Part shown: one piece after another, positions 23,813 through 37,000 of the stretch | Layout: each line of letters opens with the position of its first letter | How positions within the stretch are numbered: position 1 is the first letter of the stretch | NCBI GenBank assembly: GCA_026874595.1 | Contig: CM049316.1 | Location: 20,233,839-20,297,838 of the forward strand | Source: Sipunculus nudus | Lineage: Eukaryota; Annelida; Sipuncula; Golfingiida; Sipunculidae | Direction: 5' to 3' | DNA length: 64,000 nt | Program-made: the position numbers and the translations under genes | The notes under the pieces: generated by a model | The model's database searches: none | The model's input: only the letters and a program-made list of their open reading frames with translations | What the model was told of the DNA's origin: nothing

Positions 23813-24604
23813 AGGTATTCCTAAAGTTATCAAGAACGCTAAATTGAAGAGAGGTGAGCTCATTTATAGAAGAAAAGGAAGCGTAATGGCGATGAAATGG
23901 AAAGATAAGAGGGATGTGATGATGCTGTCGACAATGCACGGGGGTGGTACGGGAAAGACTGGAAAACGAAACAGAAACGGGAATTTTGTGTCAAAACCAA
24001 AGTGCATCATTGACTATAATAAAGGGATGTGCGGGGTGGATCGGAACGACCAGCTGAACAAATATTATTCTGGCCTTCGGAAAACGCTAAAATGGTACAG
24101 GAAAATAGTACGTACTGCATTACATCGAAATAAGCGTGACTAATTCGTACCTTTTGTACAAAAAAGTGGGCGGCAAAGAACCGTTACTGTGGTTCAGAAA
24201 AGAGGTGATTCGGGGTCTATTAGAAAAACATGATACTGGTTTGTCGGATGATCAATTATTGACACCGATATAGAAATAGAAACATCAGGGACAGGGCCAA
24301 CCAGGCACAGCGCAAGCCAGCACATATACGACTTTCTGGGACGCCGCACTATCCGGAAATAGTGCCACCGACGTCCGCAAAGGAGAAACCTACGAGACGA
24401 TGTGTTGTTTGCACAAAACAAAAAAATTCGTCGAGAATCATGATATCAGTGCAAGAAATGCCCAACAAAACCAGGTCTCTGCGTATATCGATGTTTTGAA
24501 CTGTATACCATACGGAAGTGGATTATTGATTATAATTGGGTTATTGCGGTCATGAATACAGAGAAATGCACACATAGATATGAATTTTTTTGTTTACTTT
24601 TATA

Positions 24605-24610
24605 TTAGAT

Positions 24611-24694
<84 letters not shown>

Positions 24695-24985
24695 CATTTT
24701 TTATATACTGTATGTCGCATGACATGTATATATTCGAATGAAGACTGAGATATGCACACTTTGAAATAAACACGTTTTATATATATTTATGTTATATATT
24801 ATAAATTATATATATATTATATATGTCGTATGTCACATGGCATGTAAATATACACGAGATACTATTCTGTAGATTTGTATATAATGCGGGGATGAACACG
24901 GAATCATGCATATATATATACATGTTTTTATATTTATATATTTTATATATATATATATATTTATATTTTATATATACTTTGAGTC
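24605..24985. repeat. (TA)n-rich block
   Basis: Several long (TA)n runs around 24610-24690 and shorter ones to about 24980, downstream of the transposase remnant. Confidence 0.9.
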
Positions 24986-25009
24986 AAATAGCATGAACAG
25001 TTTTATTCT

Positions 25010-25101
25010 TAGTATATAAGCAGTAAGTAGTGATATATAAGCATGATGTGCCGACCTCTCTCTGCTTTTCTTTCGCTCCGTCTTCTCTCTCAATATATAT
25101 T

Positions 25102-25183
<82 letters not shown>

Positions 25184-25445
25184 CGTTGAAATGTACATAT
25201 GAACTGGGTATGGTACACGATATCTATACACACAATATTTATATTTATTACTATTTGTATATAGATACTTTATTCTTATAAGTATATAAGCAGTAAGTAG
25301 TGATATATAAGCATGATGTGCACAAACCTCTCTCTTCTCTTGTTCCTTCTGTCTTCTCCCTCTCAATATATATATATATATATATATGCTTTGAAATGTA
25401 CATATGAACTTAGTATGGGACACGATATCTAGAAACAGATATTTA
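25010..25445. repeat. Direct duplication of about 275 bp around (TA)n cores
   Basis: The segment starting GCAGTAAGTAGTGATATATA at about 25020 recurs at about 25290, each copy passing through a CTCTC/TTCT-rich part, a (TA)n core, and GAAATGTACATATGAAC then ACACGATATCTA. The long open frame on the minus strand across it (24968-25423) is a low-complexity artefact. Confidence 0.8.
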
Positions 25446-25566
25446 TTTTTTATTATTATTTGTATAAATGTAATAAACGGATATTATATTTATTTGTTGT
25501 TTACTTGTGAATGCTGAGAGAGACTGATGTGAGTAAAGCCCAGTGAGTGTTCACTAATTGCTCTGG

Positions 25567-25716
25567 CCCAGTGCCAGGGATCTCCGTTCTATGGTTTTAT
25601 GGCCCCCTGCCTAATCAGATTATCAGCCCTCACTATCAGCTAATTAGCACCATCACAGTCCCCGCCCGGACCTCTGGGGTATGACTGTTGCAGCCTGTGG
25701 AATCCTGGCACTGGGG
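25567..25716. mobile_element. Small MITE-like inverted repeat, about 150 bp
   Basis: Left CCCAGTGCCAGGGATC and right ATCCTGGCACTGGG form an inverted pair of about 13 bp. GC-richer than its surroundings. Superfamily not determined. Confidence 0.45.
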
Positions 25717-25771
25717 GTATATTTCGGCTGGCAGTGGATGTGCGACATTTAAGAGAGTAGAGAACTTTTCG

Positions 25772-25900
25772 ACTCAAAGGAGGAAGATAAAAAAGCTACA
25801 CAAGTTATGGAAATCGAAATTTTTCTGGGCAAAATATGTCATGGGGTAATCCACCTTAATTGTGAAAACAAAATCCAAAAGAAATGGAAAAAAAAAATTA
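25772..25900. repeat. Continuation of the GGCT 5'-flank relic
   Basis: The segment with ATCGAAATTTTTCTGGGC and GGTAATCCACCTTAATTGTG matches about 9890-10000 in the copy-A flank. Together with 20850-21135 it shows that 21136-25771 interrupted one duplicated segment. Confidence 0.55.
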
Positions 25901-26499
25901 TAAAAATTATGACCGATTTACAATGTAAAGCAAAGGACTTTAAATGATAAAATGGAGACTGTTTAATAAAAAATTGGTCTAACATCTTGGAAATGTATCA
26001 TTACCGGTAAAGTGAAGTTAGGTAAATTTAGTAAGCATGTACATTTGTTAACAAATGTTCTGATTTCAAATGTAAACTTTGTAGTTTATCATCGAGTTGA
26101 AAGGACCTCTGGAGGTAAACTGAAAAAAAGGACAAATTTTCACCCACACTAATGCAGTGTCCATTTGAAAGATGCATCTTAGTATGACGTATCTTGAGAT
26201 CAAGCGCATAGTGAAGGCTGACGACCATGCAGATGTGCATTGACCCTCCTAGAGGGACATGCAGTGTTCTTATGTGCAATTTGTGTGTTTTTAATCAAAA
26301 TAATGCACGTGACCGCCACAAATTGATTTGCAATAATCAAGCAGCTTCAAAGAGAACAGAATTAAGACTTTGACAGAGATTGAAGGGGGAAAAAATCAAC
26401 CTTAACACAATATGAACAGAATAAACATAAATACGAAGATGTTTATTCTCAGGTATGACCGGTGGAGTAGAATGGAACAATCTGTCCCAGACACGAATC

Positions 26500-26605
26500 C
26501 GGGGGGGGGGGGGTTATATTCATTTTTTCCAATTAATACTCTAATTTTGCTTTCATACAAACGATCTTAATTTTGATTTAATATATATATATATATATAT
26601 ATACG
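26500..26605. repeat. Poly-G and (TA)n tracts
   Basis: A G run near 26501-26513 and a (TA)n run at 26580-26602. Text such as GGGTCTGCCCCTTTA downstream may be a decayed hAT-like MITE end. Confidence 0.75.
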
Positions 26606-26949
26606 CCACTGAGTCATTTTATGGCCTCCCACCTCTGGAAACTCCTTTATCCAAACCCTGGGTCTGCCCCTTTATTCTCCATTAATTATAACAACTTTAG
26701 TCACTGTATAAAATATATCTTTATTACTCAAACCATATTATCTAGAGTGCTATTGGGACATCACGAAAACGTTAATAATAATGTCCTTTGTGAGTGGTGC
26801 AAATTACAAACACACACCCATTAATATTATACTTTAAGAAATAACCATAATTAAACTCAAATATGGGCAGTCGACAAGCATGTGTCCGGTAGGTCAGAAG
26901 GAATGGAAATGGATTGAGGCATAGACAGACACCAAAAAAAAATATTGTT

Positions 26950-27670
26950 GGTAGTGCCACCAACTGCAGTCTGTGTAGGAGATAACGCTATCCATGATCT
27001 TTGGACATGCACATTTTTAGGTGGTCCAACCACTTTTTTTAAACCAAAATAGAGGCATGGATGGACAACATGCAAAAACGGTTGTAGTTGACGCCAACAG
27101 TATTGCATGAGAGTTAAAGCTATACCCAAGATCCTTGGACATGCAGAATTCCAGGCTGATATGTGAAACCACTGCTGACATATGTGCATGGACTTATTTT
27201 ATGCAAACGAGAATGTAAGTGGCGCCACCAGTCTGTGCACGAGATAGCTAATCGAGAGGGATAGACAAGCAATATTCCAGGCTGATAAAAAATGCCACTC
27301 CTAAGATAGGTACGATATTCACTAAAATAGACGCAGACGGATGTGACGCAAAAACGGTTGTATGTGGCGCCACCAGTCTTGTATAAGAGGAAAATATGTA
27401 TAATACGAAAATGTAACTGTTGGTGGCGCTACCTGCCTTATGTACGAGAAAGCTTTCAATGATGGAGGGACCTGCAACATACCAGGCCGATACGTGAAAC
27501 CACTCCTGTGGCATGTGTGATCTTCACCTAAAGCAGATGCACGAATGGCCGCCAAATGTAATCACTAACAGTCTTGGGTACTAGATAAAGGTATATAAGA
27601 TCTATGATCATGCATAATTTCAGGCCAATATATTATACTTCTCCTGAGATATACATGTGAAACGACGCAT
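26950..27670. repeat. Degenerate tandem repeat, about 150-170-bp units
   Basis: Recurring blocks GTGGCGCCACCAGTCT, GATCCTTGGACATGCA, ATTCCAGGCTGATA, GTGAAACCACTCCTG and AAAAACGGTTGTA, in the same order several times with strong divergence. A weaker unit may lie near 27860. Open frames across it are not supported as genes. Confidence 0.65.
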
Positions 27671-28129
27671 CTGAAATGGATGGATAGTTGGAAACCATGT
27701 AGATCTAGAGGGGGTCTAGGCGGTCGCTTTTGCGCCGCAACACCCATTTTTCAGGTTTTTTTCTAACCCCTACTTCTGGATAAGAGGATTTAATCTTTCT
27801 TTGTTACTACTCCACTTTCCAAATCCTGGATCCGTTCCTGACACCACGCGAAAATATTGAAGATGGCGCTGTCAGTCTTTGTTAAGCTCCAAATCCTGTG
27901 TGACTGTATAAGTTTGCCGTGTATCGGAAGGATCCATACAGTGGTTTTATAGGAGTTCTTCGCAAAAGAAAGCGGCGGCGGAACCCGCGTGAAAACCACA
28001 AGCACTTGGCATAAAGGTGGTGGTGGTGGGGGGGGGGGGGGTGTTAAAAAGCACTAACGGACTCCTCCTGCCAAAGTCGTTTTATGATACTTTTTTTCAC
28101 CCTGGGTTTCCGTCGTTTCGTCGGATAGA

Positions 28130-28570
28130 ATGAGCTCTAGCTGTCATGGGTATTGTGAATTCAGAACTTCATCAGGACTTCATATTTGTTGCTTGCTCGA
28201 AGAAAATGCTCAGTTTTGTGTGAAGCGTAAGGAAAAGCAGTCTCTGAGCTCAGGTAAAATTGTAAACCGTCACAAAATGATGCAGATGCTGATACTCAAT
28301 ATTTCTCATTATGCAAACGTACATCCTGTGAATCATCTCAAACCTTTAAAACAAGTACCACAGGGATACAATATTTCTATTGAAGTTATATATATGGATC
28401 AAAGCAGGTTGGTCTTTCCTTTAGACCAATATGTTTTATTGCAAATTTTCGCTAGGCTCTTCAATCATATAATTGATAACCCCCCTAACTATAACAAACT
28501 TACATCTCACATTTCACGGGACAAACTTCTCAAATATGCTGCATCACGTGACACTGAAGGAACAAATTGA
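28130..28570 (+). CDS. Hypothetical ORF, 146 codons
   Basis: I do not recognise this protein. It starts MSSSCHGYCEF, has six Cys in the first 45 residues, a basic middle (KRKEKQSLSSG) and no clear signal peptide, membrane segment or known catalytic motif. It lies between transposon-derived repeats and has no visible splice sites or promoter. It could be a decayed transposon ORF or chance. No paralogous copy was seen in the window. Confidence 0.25.
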   Translation: MSSSCHGYCEFRTSSGLHICCLLEENAQFCVKRKEKQSLSSGKIVNRHKMMQMLILNISHYANVHPVNHLKPLKQVPQGYNISIEVIYMDQSRLVFPLDQYVLLQIFARLFNHIIDNPPNYNKLTSHISRDKLLKYAASRDTEGTN

Positions 28571-29148
28571 TTCATAACATATATGACTCGCTAAATATCA
28601 TTATTTCATTCATCATTTTTTTTTATATTTTATATATTTATACTTTTTGTTATTTCATGTTAAATTAAATTCCAAAGGATATTATCAGGCATTTTATATT
28701 TTACTATATATCACAGAAAAAGAAAAATGAAAAAAAATGGAGATCACACAATAATTCTAATAATACATATACAAAGATCAATAATAATATCAATAATAAT
28801 TATTATTGTACAAAAGTACAATAAAGATTATTTAATTACACATTAAAATGGATATAATACAAATTAAATATCCTACTGTAGGTCAAAATTTACATGTGAC
28901 TTAAAAACTTCAATCAAAGCGTTATCATTCTGATATATTTTAAATATGGTATTTGGCAATAAGCACAAGACAAAAAGCCATCCCCATTTTATGATTCCCA
29001 ATACATCCCATTTTACGATTCCAAATACATTAACATATCACATATAAATAACAGATCACATATATGCATTAAAATGTAGAGAGGCACTCATTAAGAGCAT
29101 ATTCCCCTTCCAAGATAAAACAATCCTACTGGATGTTGATTTTACCAG

Positions 29149-29206
29149 AAAGGCAAAAATAATTGTAAGTGGATCTTAAAGGCAAAAATAATTGTAAGTG
29201 GATCTT
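29149..29206. repeat. Perfect 29-bp tandem duplication
   Basis: Two adjacent copies of a 29-base unit beginning AAAGGCAAAAATAATTGTAA, with no difference seen between them. Confidence 0.9.
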
Positions 29207-29686
29207 CCCGAGCCCACTGCCACAAATCCAAAAAGGTTTGTAAAGATGTTATCAGTAGTTTCTAGTAAAGTAGTTGAAAGACAATATATCCAACAAAAAA
29301 CAGACTCAGGTAAAATCATAACCTCCTCGTCTGGCCCTAATAGCTATCTATGGAGCATTCTCCCTGTGTACAAAAGGATCTCCCCGTGTTCCAATGGTAT
29401 AATTCTTGGAATGAAAAGTATATGATGGTGACCCAGATTACCGGTGCCTCCAACATTTAATAGATTGTTACTCGGATGCTACCCTAAACCCATCACAAAA
29501 TATAATCAAAATCAGTTCATAACTGTTTGTGTAATGTTGCCAAAGACAAACCAATGAAGCAAACAACCAAACGCAAAATGTAATACCTTCCTAGTGGATT
29601 GAGGTATAATATTTTGCTGGATCATGCAGAATGGGATACTTCTGTATGGGTACATCACCCCAATTAAGAAAGGTCCAGGACCTTTA

Positions 29687-29950
29687 GGCCAAATAAAGGT
29701 TTGGTTCTCAGGCACTTTTTTTTTAAGCCTTTTTTTATTTTGTGTTGACAAAATGGCATATGATTAGGGAAAAGCATGATGATAACAGAATGTTTTTGCT
29801 AAACAGGTAAAAGCACTATATAACAAAGGAAATCTTATCAAAATTGTATTATTTTATCTCCTTGAAAGATGAAAATCAAAATCAACATTTTTGATGCGGG
29901 GGAAATCAATTGACCATGCAGTGCATGTGGACCATACTTTATTTTTTGCC
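29687..29950. mobile_element. Harbinger-like MITE, copy 1
   Basis: Termini GGCC...TTTGGTTCTCAGGCAC on the left and a diverged inverse ending in ATTTTTTGCC on the right, flanked by TTA on both sides (a 3-bp TWA target duplication is typical of PIF/Harbinger). The interior, with TGATTAGGGAAAAGCATGA and GTAAAAGCACTA, matches the copies at 40149-40486 and 40970-41306. Confidence 0.6.
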
Positions 29951-30754
29951 TTATATGGCATTGTGCTTCAAAAGAAGATGAACAAAATCACATGAACATA
30001 ATGGTCTGTTAATAATTAAGTCTTCTGAAATTCAGTTTTTTATGCATGGTGCTATGAATAACCAAAATGGTCTGCTGATTGGTTAAGGAGTGCATTGTCT
30101 AAGATAACTTCAACATCTGACAAAAAAAAAAAACAGTTGTTCTCTCATCTAAACAAAGAACTGCAACATCATTTTTCTTTGTTGGGATTACCAAACCGTA
30201 CTCTATAGATGATCATGTAAAATTCAGAAATAGTGGTTTTGGGCGAGAATAATTATCATTCTTCACATAAGCTCTCTCGTCACCTTTTTTCTCATATAAC
30301 AGCTGCTCCCTATAAAAACTAGAAATATGCATTCTCAGGAATGCAAGCCACCACCATGTGGGCTGTCCTTAATACTGGGTACTCTGCAACCCTATCAATC
30401 CCTTTAAACTCAATCTAATTGATTCTTCATTGAGGTTTAAGATGGGGCATAAGACAGTGAATAGTATTAAAACTAAACCTTGTCTAATGAACAAGTGTCA
30501 ACAACCCTGCAATTACAATCACCTTTCGGCATGATGTACAAGTGAGACTAAATTAACTCCACCAATATTTTAGGTATTTTTCTATATAGCACAGTTAACC
30601 ATAAAATAGATGATACATAAAATAATTGATGAATAATTGATCATAGCTCATTTTTTTTTCTATCAATCACTGAATGTAATTTTACAACCGTTTCCTACCT
30701 ATAGTGACTAGCTCCTTGTGAGGACTTAGCTCAGAAGAGTGAAGTCACACAGTT

Positions 30755-31043
30755 TTACTTGCTGTTCTTGTTTTCATGATATTTCTTCATAATGGACTCA
30801 TAAAATTCATGAGGGTCAGTGTCTCCAGTATGCTCGATGGCCTTTAACTTTTCAATATACTGGGCGGGTAAACCATGTTGTTGTGCTCCGGTGATTATGA
30901 CGTTGAGATACTGTTGTGAAGGTCTTGGGTTGACAGTTAGTGGTCCACACTGTTGGTAGCTGCGGCACTTTAAGACTCCAAGCTTTTCAGTCTCAATATT
31001 CACTTCAATAGGCTTGTAGTCACCTGTATCAACTCCTTCTTGC
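30755..31043 (-). CDS. GGCT: GGCT copy C, exon 3
   Basis: The acceptor TTTTCAG before 31043 completes Lys81, then Gln-Glu-Gly-Val. Stop at the low-coordinate end after NKNSK-type tail residues. Confidence 0.87.
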
Positions 31044-34000
31044 CTGAAAATAATTTTTGATATTTTATATTCTATTTCACTGCCCTTGTCTACGTTCTTC
31101 TTGTCCTCTGCTTCCTCGGAGCAGGGGACATTGATTTGGGTTTGTCTGTCTGTCCCTCTGTCTGTTTGTCCAGCTATCTGTCTGTCTGTCCATCCGTCAG
31201 GTTTTTGTTTCTGTGCAATAACTTTCTTAAATATTATCAGATTTCATTCAGTGATTGCTCTCATGCTTACCTTGGTTGGGATTGGGTTTGGAGTGTCCGT
31301 GTTACAAGATAATAATACAATATGATATTTTATTATTCATATGGTGAATCAGCACATTTACAGGTTCACTAATCACCAACAGGTGTCACTAACAAGCCCC
31401 TACCAGGGGACATAAATTCAATGAATCTGCTCGTTTAGTGATAATTTGTCTGGTTACAAAATGCACTAAAGCTAGTGATGGGCTGATGATCGGTTATAAT
31501 CAATGACAGGTTGGTTCAGTGCCATAATTCATTTCAAAATGATGCACATGCCGTAGGCTTTGTGATGAGGATATGGATGCATTGATTAAATTTATGCTAG
31601 CAAACTGCAGAAATGTCTCTCTTTAATAAAGTGCTATTCCTAAGGTTACTGCATACACATGCAAGGTATAGAATCATTACATGTATTACCAAACACATAG
31701 GCCTGTTTATCAGGTGAGATGATGAACAGGCCAGTATATATTCAGAAAGATCATAAACAACCGATTAATTTGGAATATCAGTCAGTAGAGATCAACCAAT
31801 TATTTTTACTGATGATTGATCTTAAAATTACAACCGATTCCCAAAACCAACTAAAGCTCACCCACATGTAACAGAAAAGAGGGTTTCATTTTTTTGCAGA
31901 AAAATGATACTCTCAGCAGTAATAATTTATTATAATAAACTTATACAGTACACGTACTGAAACACTTTACTGATAGCCCAAGCTGTCAATCCTTAACTGC
32001 GTGGGTTATGAATGCTATTTGCAGATGTGTGGCTAGTTATAGCACAGGACTGATCATTACTTTATGCTACCAGTCATTTTGAGAACCCTTTCAAGTTCAC
32101 AGCAAATATTGGTCACTAGTATGAAAAATATTAGGAGCATATCTATCACTCTCACAAAGGGTTTGCAGGTTTTATTCAACACCTGGTTAAACCTTGGTTT
32201 TACCTAGGTAAAATCCAGGCTTGGTAAAATAGGCTTTACCAAGGTATTTTACCCCTAATTTCAACTGATTAGAGTAATGTGCTCCGCACAGCCTAACATG
32301 AGTTAAAGTGTGAGTGGTAAATGGATCCTAATTGGAGGGATGATTTTGTCAGAGCCACTGAGCTTGTACCAATAATTACATAAAGTGTCCATACTTGCTA
32401 CTGACCAATCAGAAAAAAAACTAAGCTCTGGTGCTCTTGATACAAGCGAATAAACATGGGAAAAAGGTTAGGTAGTTGGCTGAGGCTTGGGCTAAACCCT
32501 GGTTAAAACATAGGAAATCTTGGGTAAATACTTGTTACCAAGGTTTTAACCACTGGCTTGGGGAAAAGTTGGTCTTTCCCTAGTAAAATGTGAACCCTGC
32601 TCTCACAAAAATCTTAAATATTATGTGTAGTTCAGATAAAACAAACACCATTAAAAATCAACCCTCCCCCCCCCCCCGCTGTTTAATATTACTGCAAACT
32701 TACAAGCAATCTATATTTATTCTTTAAAGTGTCAAATTCAAACCTGTGTTGGTCAATTTAACTGAAAAGAGATTGATTATGACACTTCATTTCTTTTGCT
32801 ATATGGATTTCAATAACATATAAAATACTTGTCTCTTTGGGAGAAAGTTAACCCATCACCAATTCAAATTTCTACATATCTTTCATTGGTCATCAGGTGT
32901 CCATTTGTATCTATTCATTGTTGCCATGTCAATGAGTACTCCAGTCCAAGTCAGGCAATGCATGCCTACCAGTTCCTCGAGTCCAAAATTTGGTACCCAT
33001 TTCACCACTATCCCAAGAAAGGGTTATTATCCTTCAAAAGTGATTTATTTATGAAAGTGACTTACTTAAGTTGTGATATTATTATGAGATGTTGGCAGGA
33101 TGTCTGCATTGCCTATTATATATCACCAGATGTTATTACAGAAAAACATAATATTTTTTGGGGGGGATATCAGAAGAAAGTAAACAGATGGAAAATAAAA
33201 CATTATTCATGGTAAGGCCTATATCTATCAAACCAAAGAATCATTTGTATTTAATATAGACAATTTTTAAAAGTATCTGAAATATCAAAGGAAGATGGAA
33301 TGTGCAGTGGAACACTAGGAAAATAATAAGTGGAAACTATCATGGGAAAAAAGGGGATAAAGTAGGGTATTTTGATCAAGAGAATTTAGTACATATATTT
33401 GCTGTTTCATTATAAATTGCTATGTGGGGTATGTTTGTTACTGTATTGTCTAATTCAATTTTTTACTTAGTCTATGATTGATTGGCATTGTATTTTTGTA
33501 CATGTGATGTGTTTTGCTATAATAAAGTGACTCACTTATCAAGGGTTTGCATGTGGATCATGTCCATCTCCCAAACGACACCCCACACCTCACAGCCTTT
33601 CTGTTCTTGTATATCAGCATAGGAACCTCGCCAGTAATCATCATCCTCTCCATTAAAACACAAATGGTAATCCTAAAATGAACATAATCATCACTAAACG
33701 GCCACCTTAATCATCATGCACTCACATCTATGTGAAAAAGATCAAGACCTGTAGTTTGACACTTTGTTTTAAAAAAATATCTGTATAAAACAAGTAAATT
33801 CCTGGAATTTATATCCCCCCCTTGAACCTCTTGTTATTTTAGCTTCCTGTGATCTTCATGATTGCCTTCCTAATATGTTTTAGTTTTTATTTTCCCCTGA
33901 AGATGTCTCCACATGTCATATTGCCTGTGTTTTAGTTTTCATTGTCCCCTGAAGATGTCTCCACATGTCATAATTTTTTGTGTGAATCTGGAACAAATGG

Positions 34001-37000
34001 AAAATTTTTTGTTTGTTTTGGGGCAGGTGATAATAAACGTTTCGATAGACACTCCAAAACCAATCCCAACCAAGGTATGCATTAAAGCAATCACTGACCC
34101 AAATTTGAATGAAATCAGATAAAATTAGGAAAGTTATCACATTGAAATTAAAACCTGATGGACAGACAGACAAAGGGACATACAGACAAACCCAAATCAA
34201 TGTCCCCCATTTTCGCGGAAGCCCGGGACAAAATATTATAATACCTTTGGTATACATTTGTTTGAAACTGATTGTAATTTTATGATCAATCAGTTGACCT
34301 CAATTGGCTCAGCAGATTATTAGTTTTAATCAGTTTTTCAATAGTTATACAATTCTTTACCAAATATAAACCTGTATATGGTCTCTACTGGAATATACCA
34401 TAGGTCTGTATATTGCTTAATATACCTAATAATATGCCGTATATAGCATACATGTGTATACAGTAAACTTAAATATGAATATGATGTCATATGAATATTA
34501 GTTAGCACAAACATTTAAATAGTTTGCTCACAAAATAAAATGAGGCAAATCAAAACAGCTTAGTTCTGTGCAAAACTGTGAAACTGATTATGGCACTGCA
34601 AGATCATTAATCAGATCCTTCATATCAACTGACTGATTGATTATTAATTATAATCAAACACTAGCCAATCACTAAGAACAACTATGTATCACATTTGACT
34701 GTTGTAGTTGTTTTTGAATGACATCTGGCATGAGCCACTGAGAGAATTATCTACGTAATGTCAAGGACAAATCTTGGCCTTGGGTTAAGTGTACTGTACT
34801 GTACTGTAATGTGTACTGTGTGGCACATCAGTTATAGGCTAAATTTGAAGTACATGCGTGATTGGCTAACCCAATGTTACATCAGCAGTGTCACCATCTG
34901 AAGACTCCAGTACTAGATATATAAACTAATCAGAAAGCACATCCACAGTTGCTATGCCATTGCTGTCGGACCTAACCACAGGGGCTTCTTACCTGCCTAT
35001 CTCAAATATTAGGTACAGATAATAAAAAGATGGACTGTAAAGTGTGAAATACGCTAGGAAATTTTCAGATAAGTAATAGTTAAAAGGAAATGACCCAGAA
35101 AAGTAACAAATTTAACTGAAATCTACACTAATAGCAATTAAAGAGCCTGTGATGACACACAACTTTTTTGGACAATTACACTGAAGAAATGTTAGATTAA
35201 TTTACTGAATTTTGTACAGTTTACCAAAGTGCTTGTTCCAAAATTAAACTTTATACACATGTTCAAATCTCAAAGCAGGGAGATCATGAGTTCAAATCTC
35301 AACAGAGGCGGTGAGATTTTTCATGGTTGGCCCCAACCAAAGGTGAGCGCTCTGCACGCTGAAATGGGAGGCCATATCCAGTGACAGTGTTTCGCTCACA
35401 AATGAGTGTGCTTTACGTATGTTCCTCAGTGTTATGATCCAGTAATTTGGTTGAGCAAAACCTTTCTTATTTCACATATGGCTCACCCACCCATTTGAGT
35501 AAGGATCCCTACTGAGTAAGGTCACAGGGTCAAAGGTCAAGGTCACAGAGCTGCTCTCCTCATTTTCACACTGTGTACTACATCCAGTATAATTATGCTC
35601 CCATGTGAGGGGATGCTACATTTTGTGGTGCTCTTGTTTTAAATAAGGAATTCCACCTAAAATGCTGCATGACAGGCCTCGGAATTGCTACCTAGACTCC
35701 CCAAGTGATTAAGAAAGTTGTGTTTATGTACATACTAGCATTCATGTTCACCTGTGCCTGTATGCAAATGATCTAGAATTGACTTTTATCATGTTTGCCT
35801 GTGCACTTATGGAAAGTAGCTTTGTTCCATGACCAACAGCAGTAGCACCACCTCTGACATCATGACCAGATTACTGGCCTGCCAGAGTGCCTGTACATCT
35901 AGTTCATTAAAAGGCCACATGAGGATGCATATATTTTCATCATTTCTGACAACACCTCATGTTGTACAGATACACTTTCAATTGACATAAACCAGACTAA
36001 TTGTTTGTATTATCAGTGTTCTTTCTAACAACACCAAACATGAACATGAAAAGTTCCCATCTAACTCAGCATATTGGTAAATCCCTCCACATGTTTGTTG
36101 AATTTCTGACCACATGAACACAAGCATGGCTCGCGCTGATTACTGGGTGCAGCAGACTTTATTGCGATAGAGGAAATGACTTGTTACCATAGAGACAGGG
36201 TTTCAGTAAGGGTTGTGAGTTCACATGGATTCTCTTGCATGAATGCATCATTCGTAGCATAATGTTAAGATGATGGGCAGTTTACAACAATATGAATGCA
36301 ATATGATGGAAAACCACTGAGATGCATTCCTCAGTATTAGTTGTATCACGACTCAAGTATGCTTACCATCCCAATTATCATTGCCTACTCAGTCTGGTTG
36401 TCATGGCTACAACAGCAGGGGCCAATCATTCGCCCATATATCTTTCCTCTGCATGGAGGTTGAGACATTGAGGTGATGGTATGGACTTAAACCTGGAAGG
36501 GAATGTGGATGTCGGATACCAAATCAGATGGAAAGGTGGATGCCAAGCTCTGACACAATACTCAGACATACTGTAGACCAACAATCTGATGAATCACAAC
36601 ATTCTAGTATATGTGTTTCCAGTGACATTTATGCAGGAATGTGTACAAATATATGTGCATTAAATTTAATTTTATGTTGAGCTACATCATGCACTGTATT
36701 AAGGCAAAAAGGTAAATTTACAATGTTAACATATTCTATCAAATTACATGTATTATATATGAGATACCTAAGACCTATGACAAATATATTTTTAAACAAA
36801 GAGAGTTAAATCTTTTTATTGTTTATTCCAGATGAGTAATCTTTCATACTTTGTATAAGTTAATTTGACATATTTTTTACTTAACACATATTTAGAAATA
36901 TAATAATATTTCCTCTTTCCTAAGTTTCCTTTTTTTCTGCTGCAGAAAATCTTAGTGCTGTTAATAAGTATTATATATTGCTCTTAATTGTAAACATTCT

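Larger units (their letters stand above)
21142..24520 (+). pseudogene. piggyBac-like transposase remnant, interrupted and frameshifted
   Basis: piggyBac transposases cut and paste DNA at TTAA. Part 1 (21142-about 21404) encodes YGIKLYELCEDSGYLWNSKV, GLGHAESIVLGLMEKL and LFTDNFYTTINPAK, matching the DDE_Tnp_1_7 core including the FTDNFYT motif. After a 2.4-kb insertion the frame resumes at about 23808 with KGIPKVIKNAKLKRGE, then MKWKDKRDVMMLSTMH, GMCGVDRNDQLNKYYSGLRK and TLKWYRK (to 24143). A stop and frameshifts follow, then RLSGRRHYPEIVPPTSAKEK, RRCVVC and, in another frame, YQCKKCPTKPGLC, which is the C-terminal cysteine-rich zinc-binding domain of this family (to about 24500). The N-terminal region, including the first catalytic Asp segment, is missing. 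Non-functional. Confidence 0.85.

Noticed and set aside
24968-25423. 151-codon frame on the minus strand
   Set aside because: Product of a duplicated segment plus (TA)n; low complexity, no family.
32829-33215. 128-codon frame on the plus strand inside GGCT-C intron 2
   Set aside because: No recognisable motif, antisense to the gene, no promoter or splice support; chance or old transposon.
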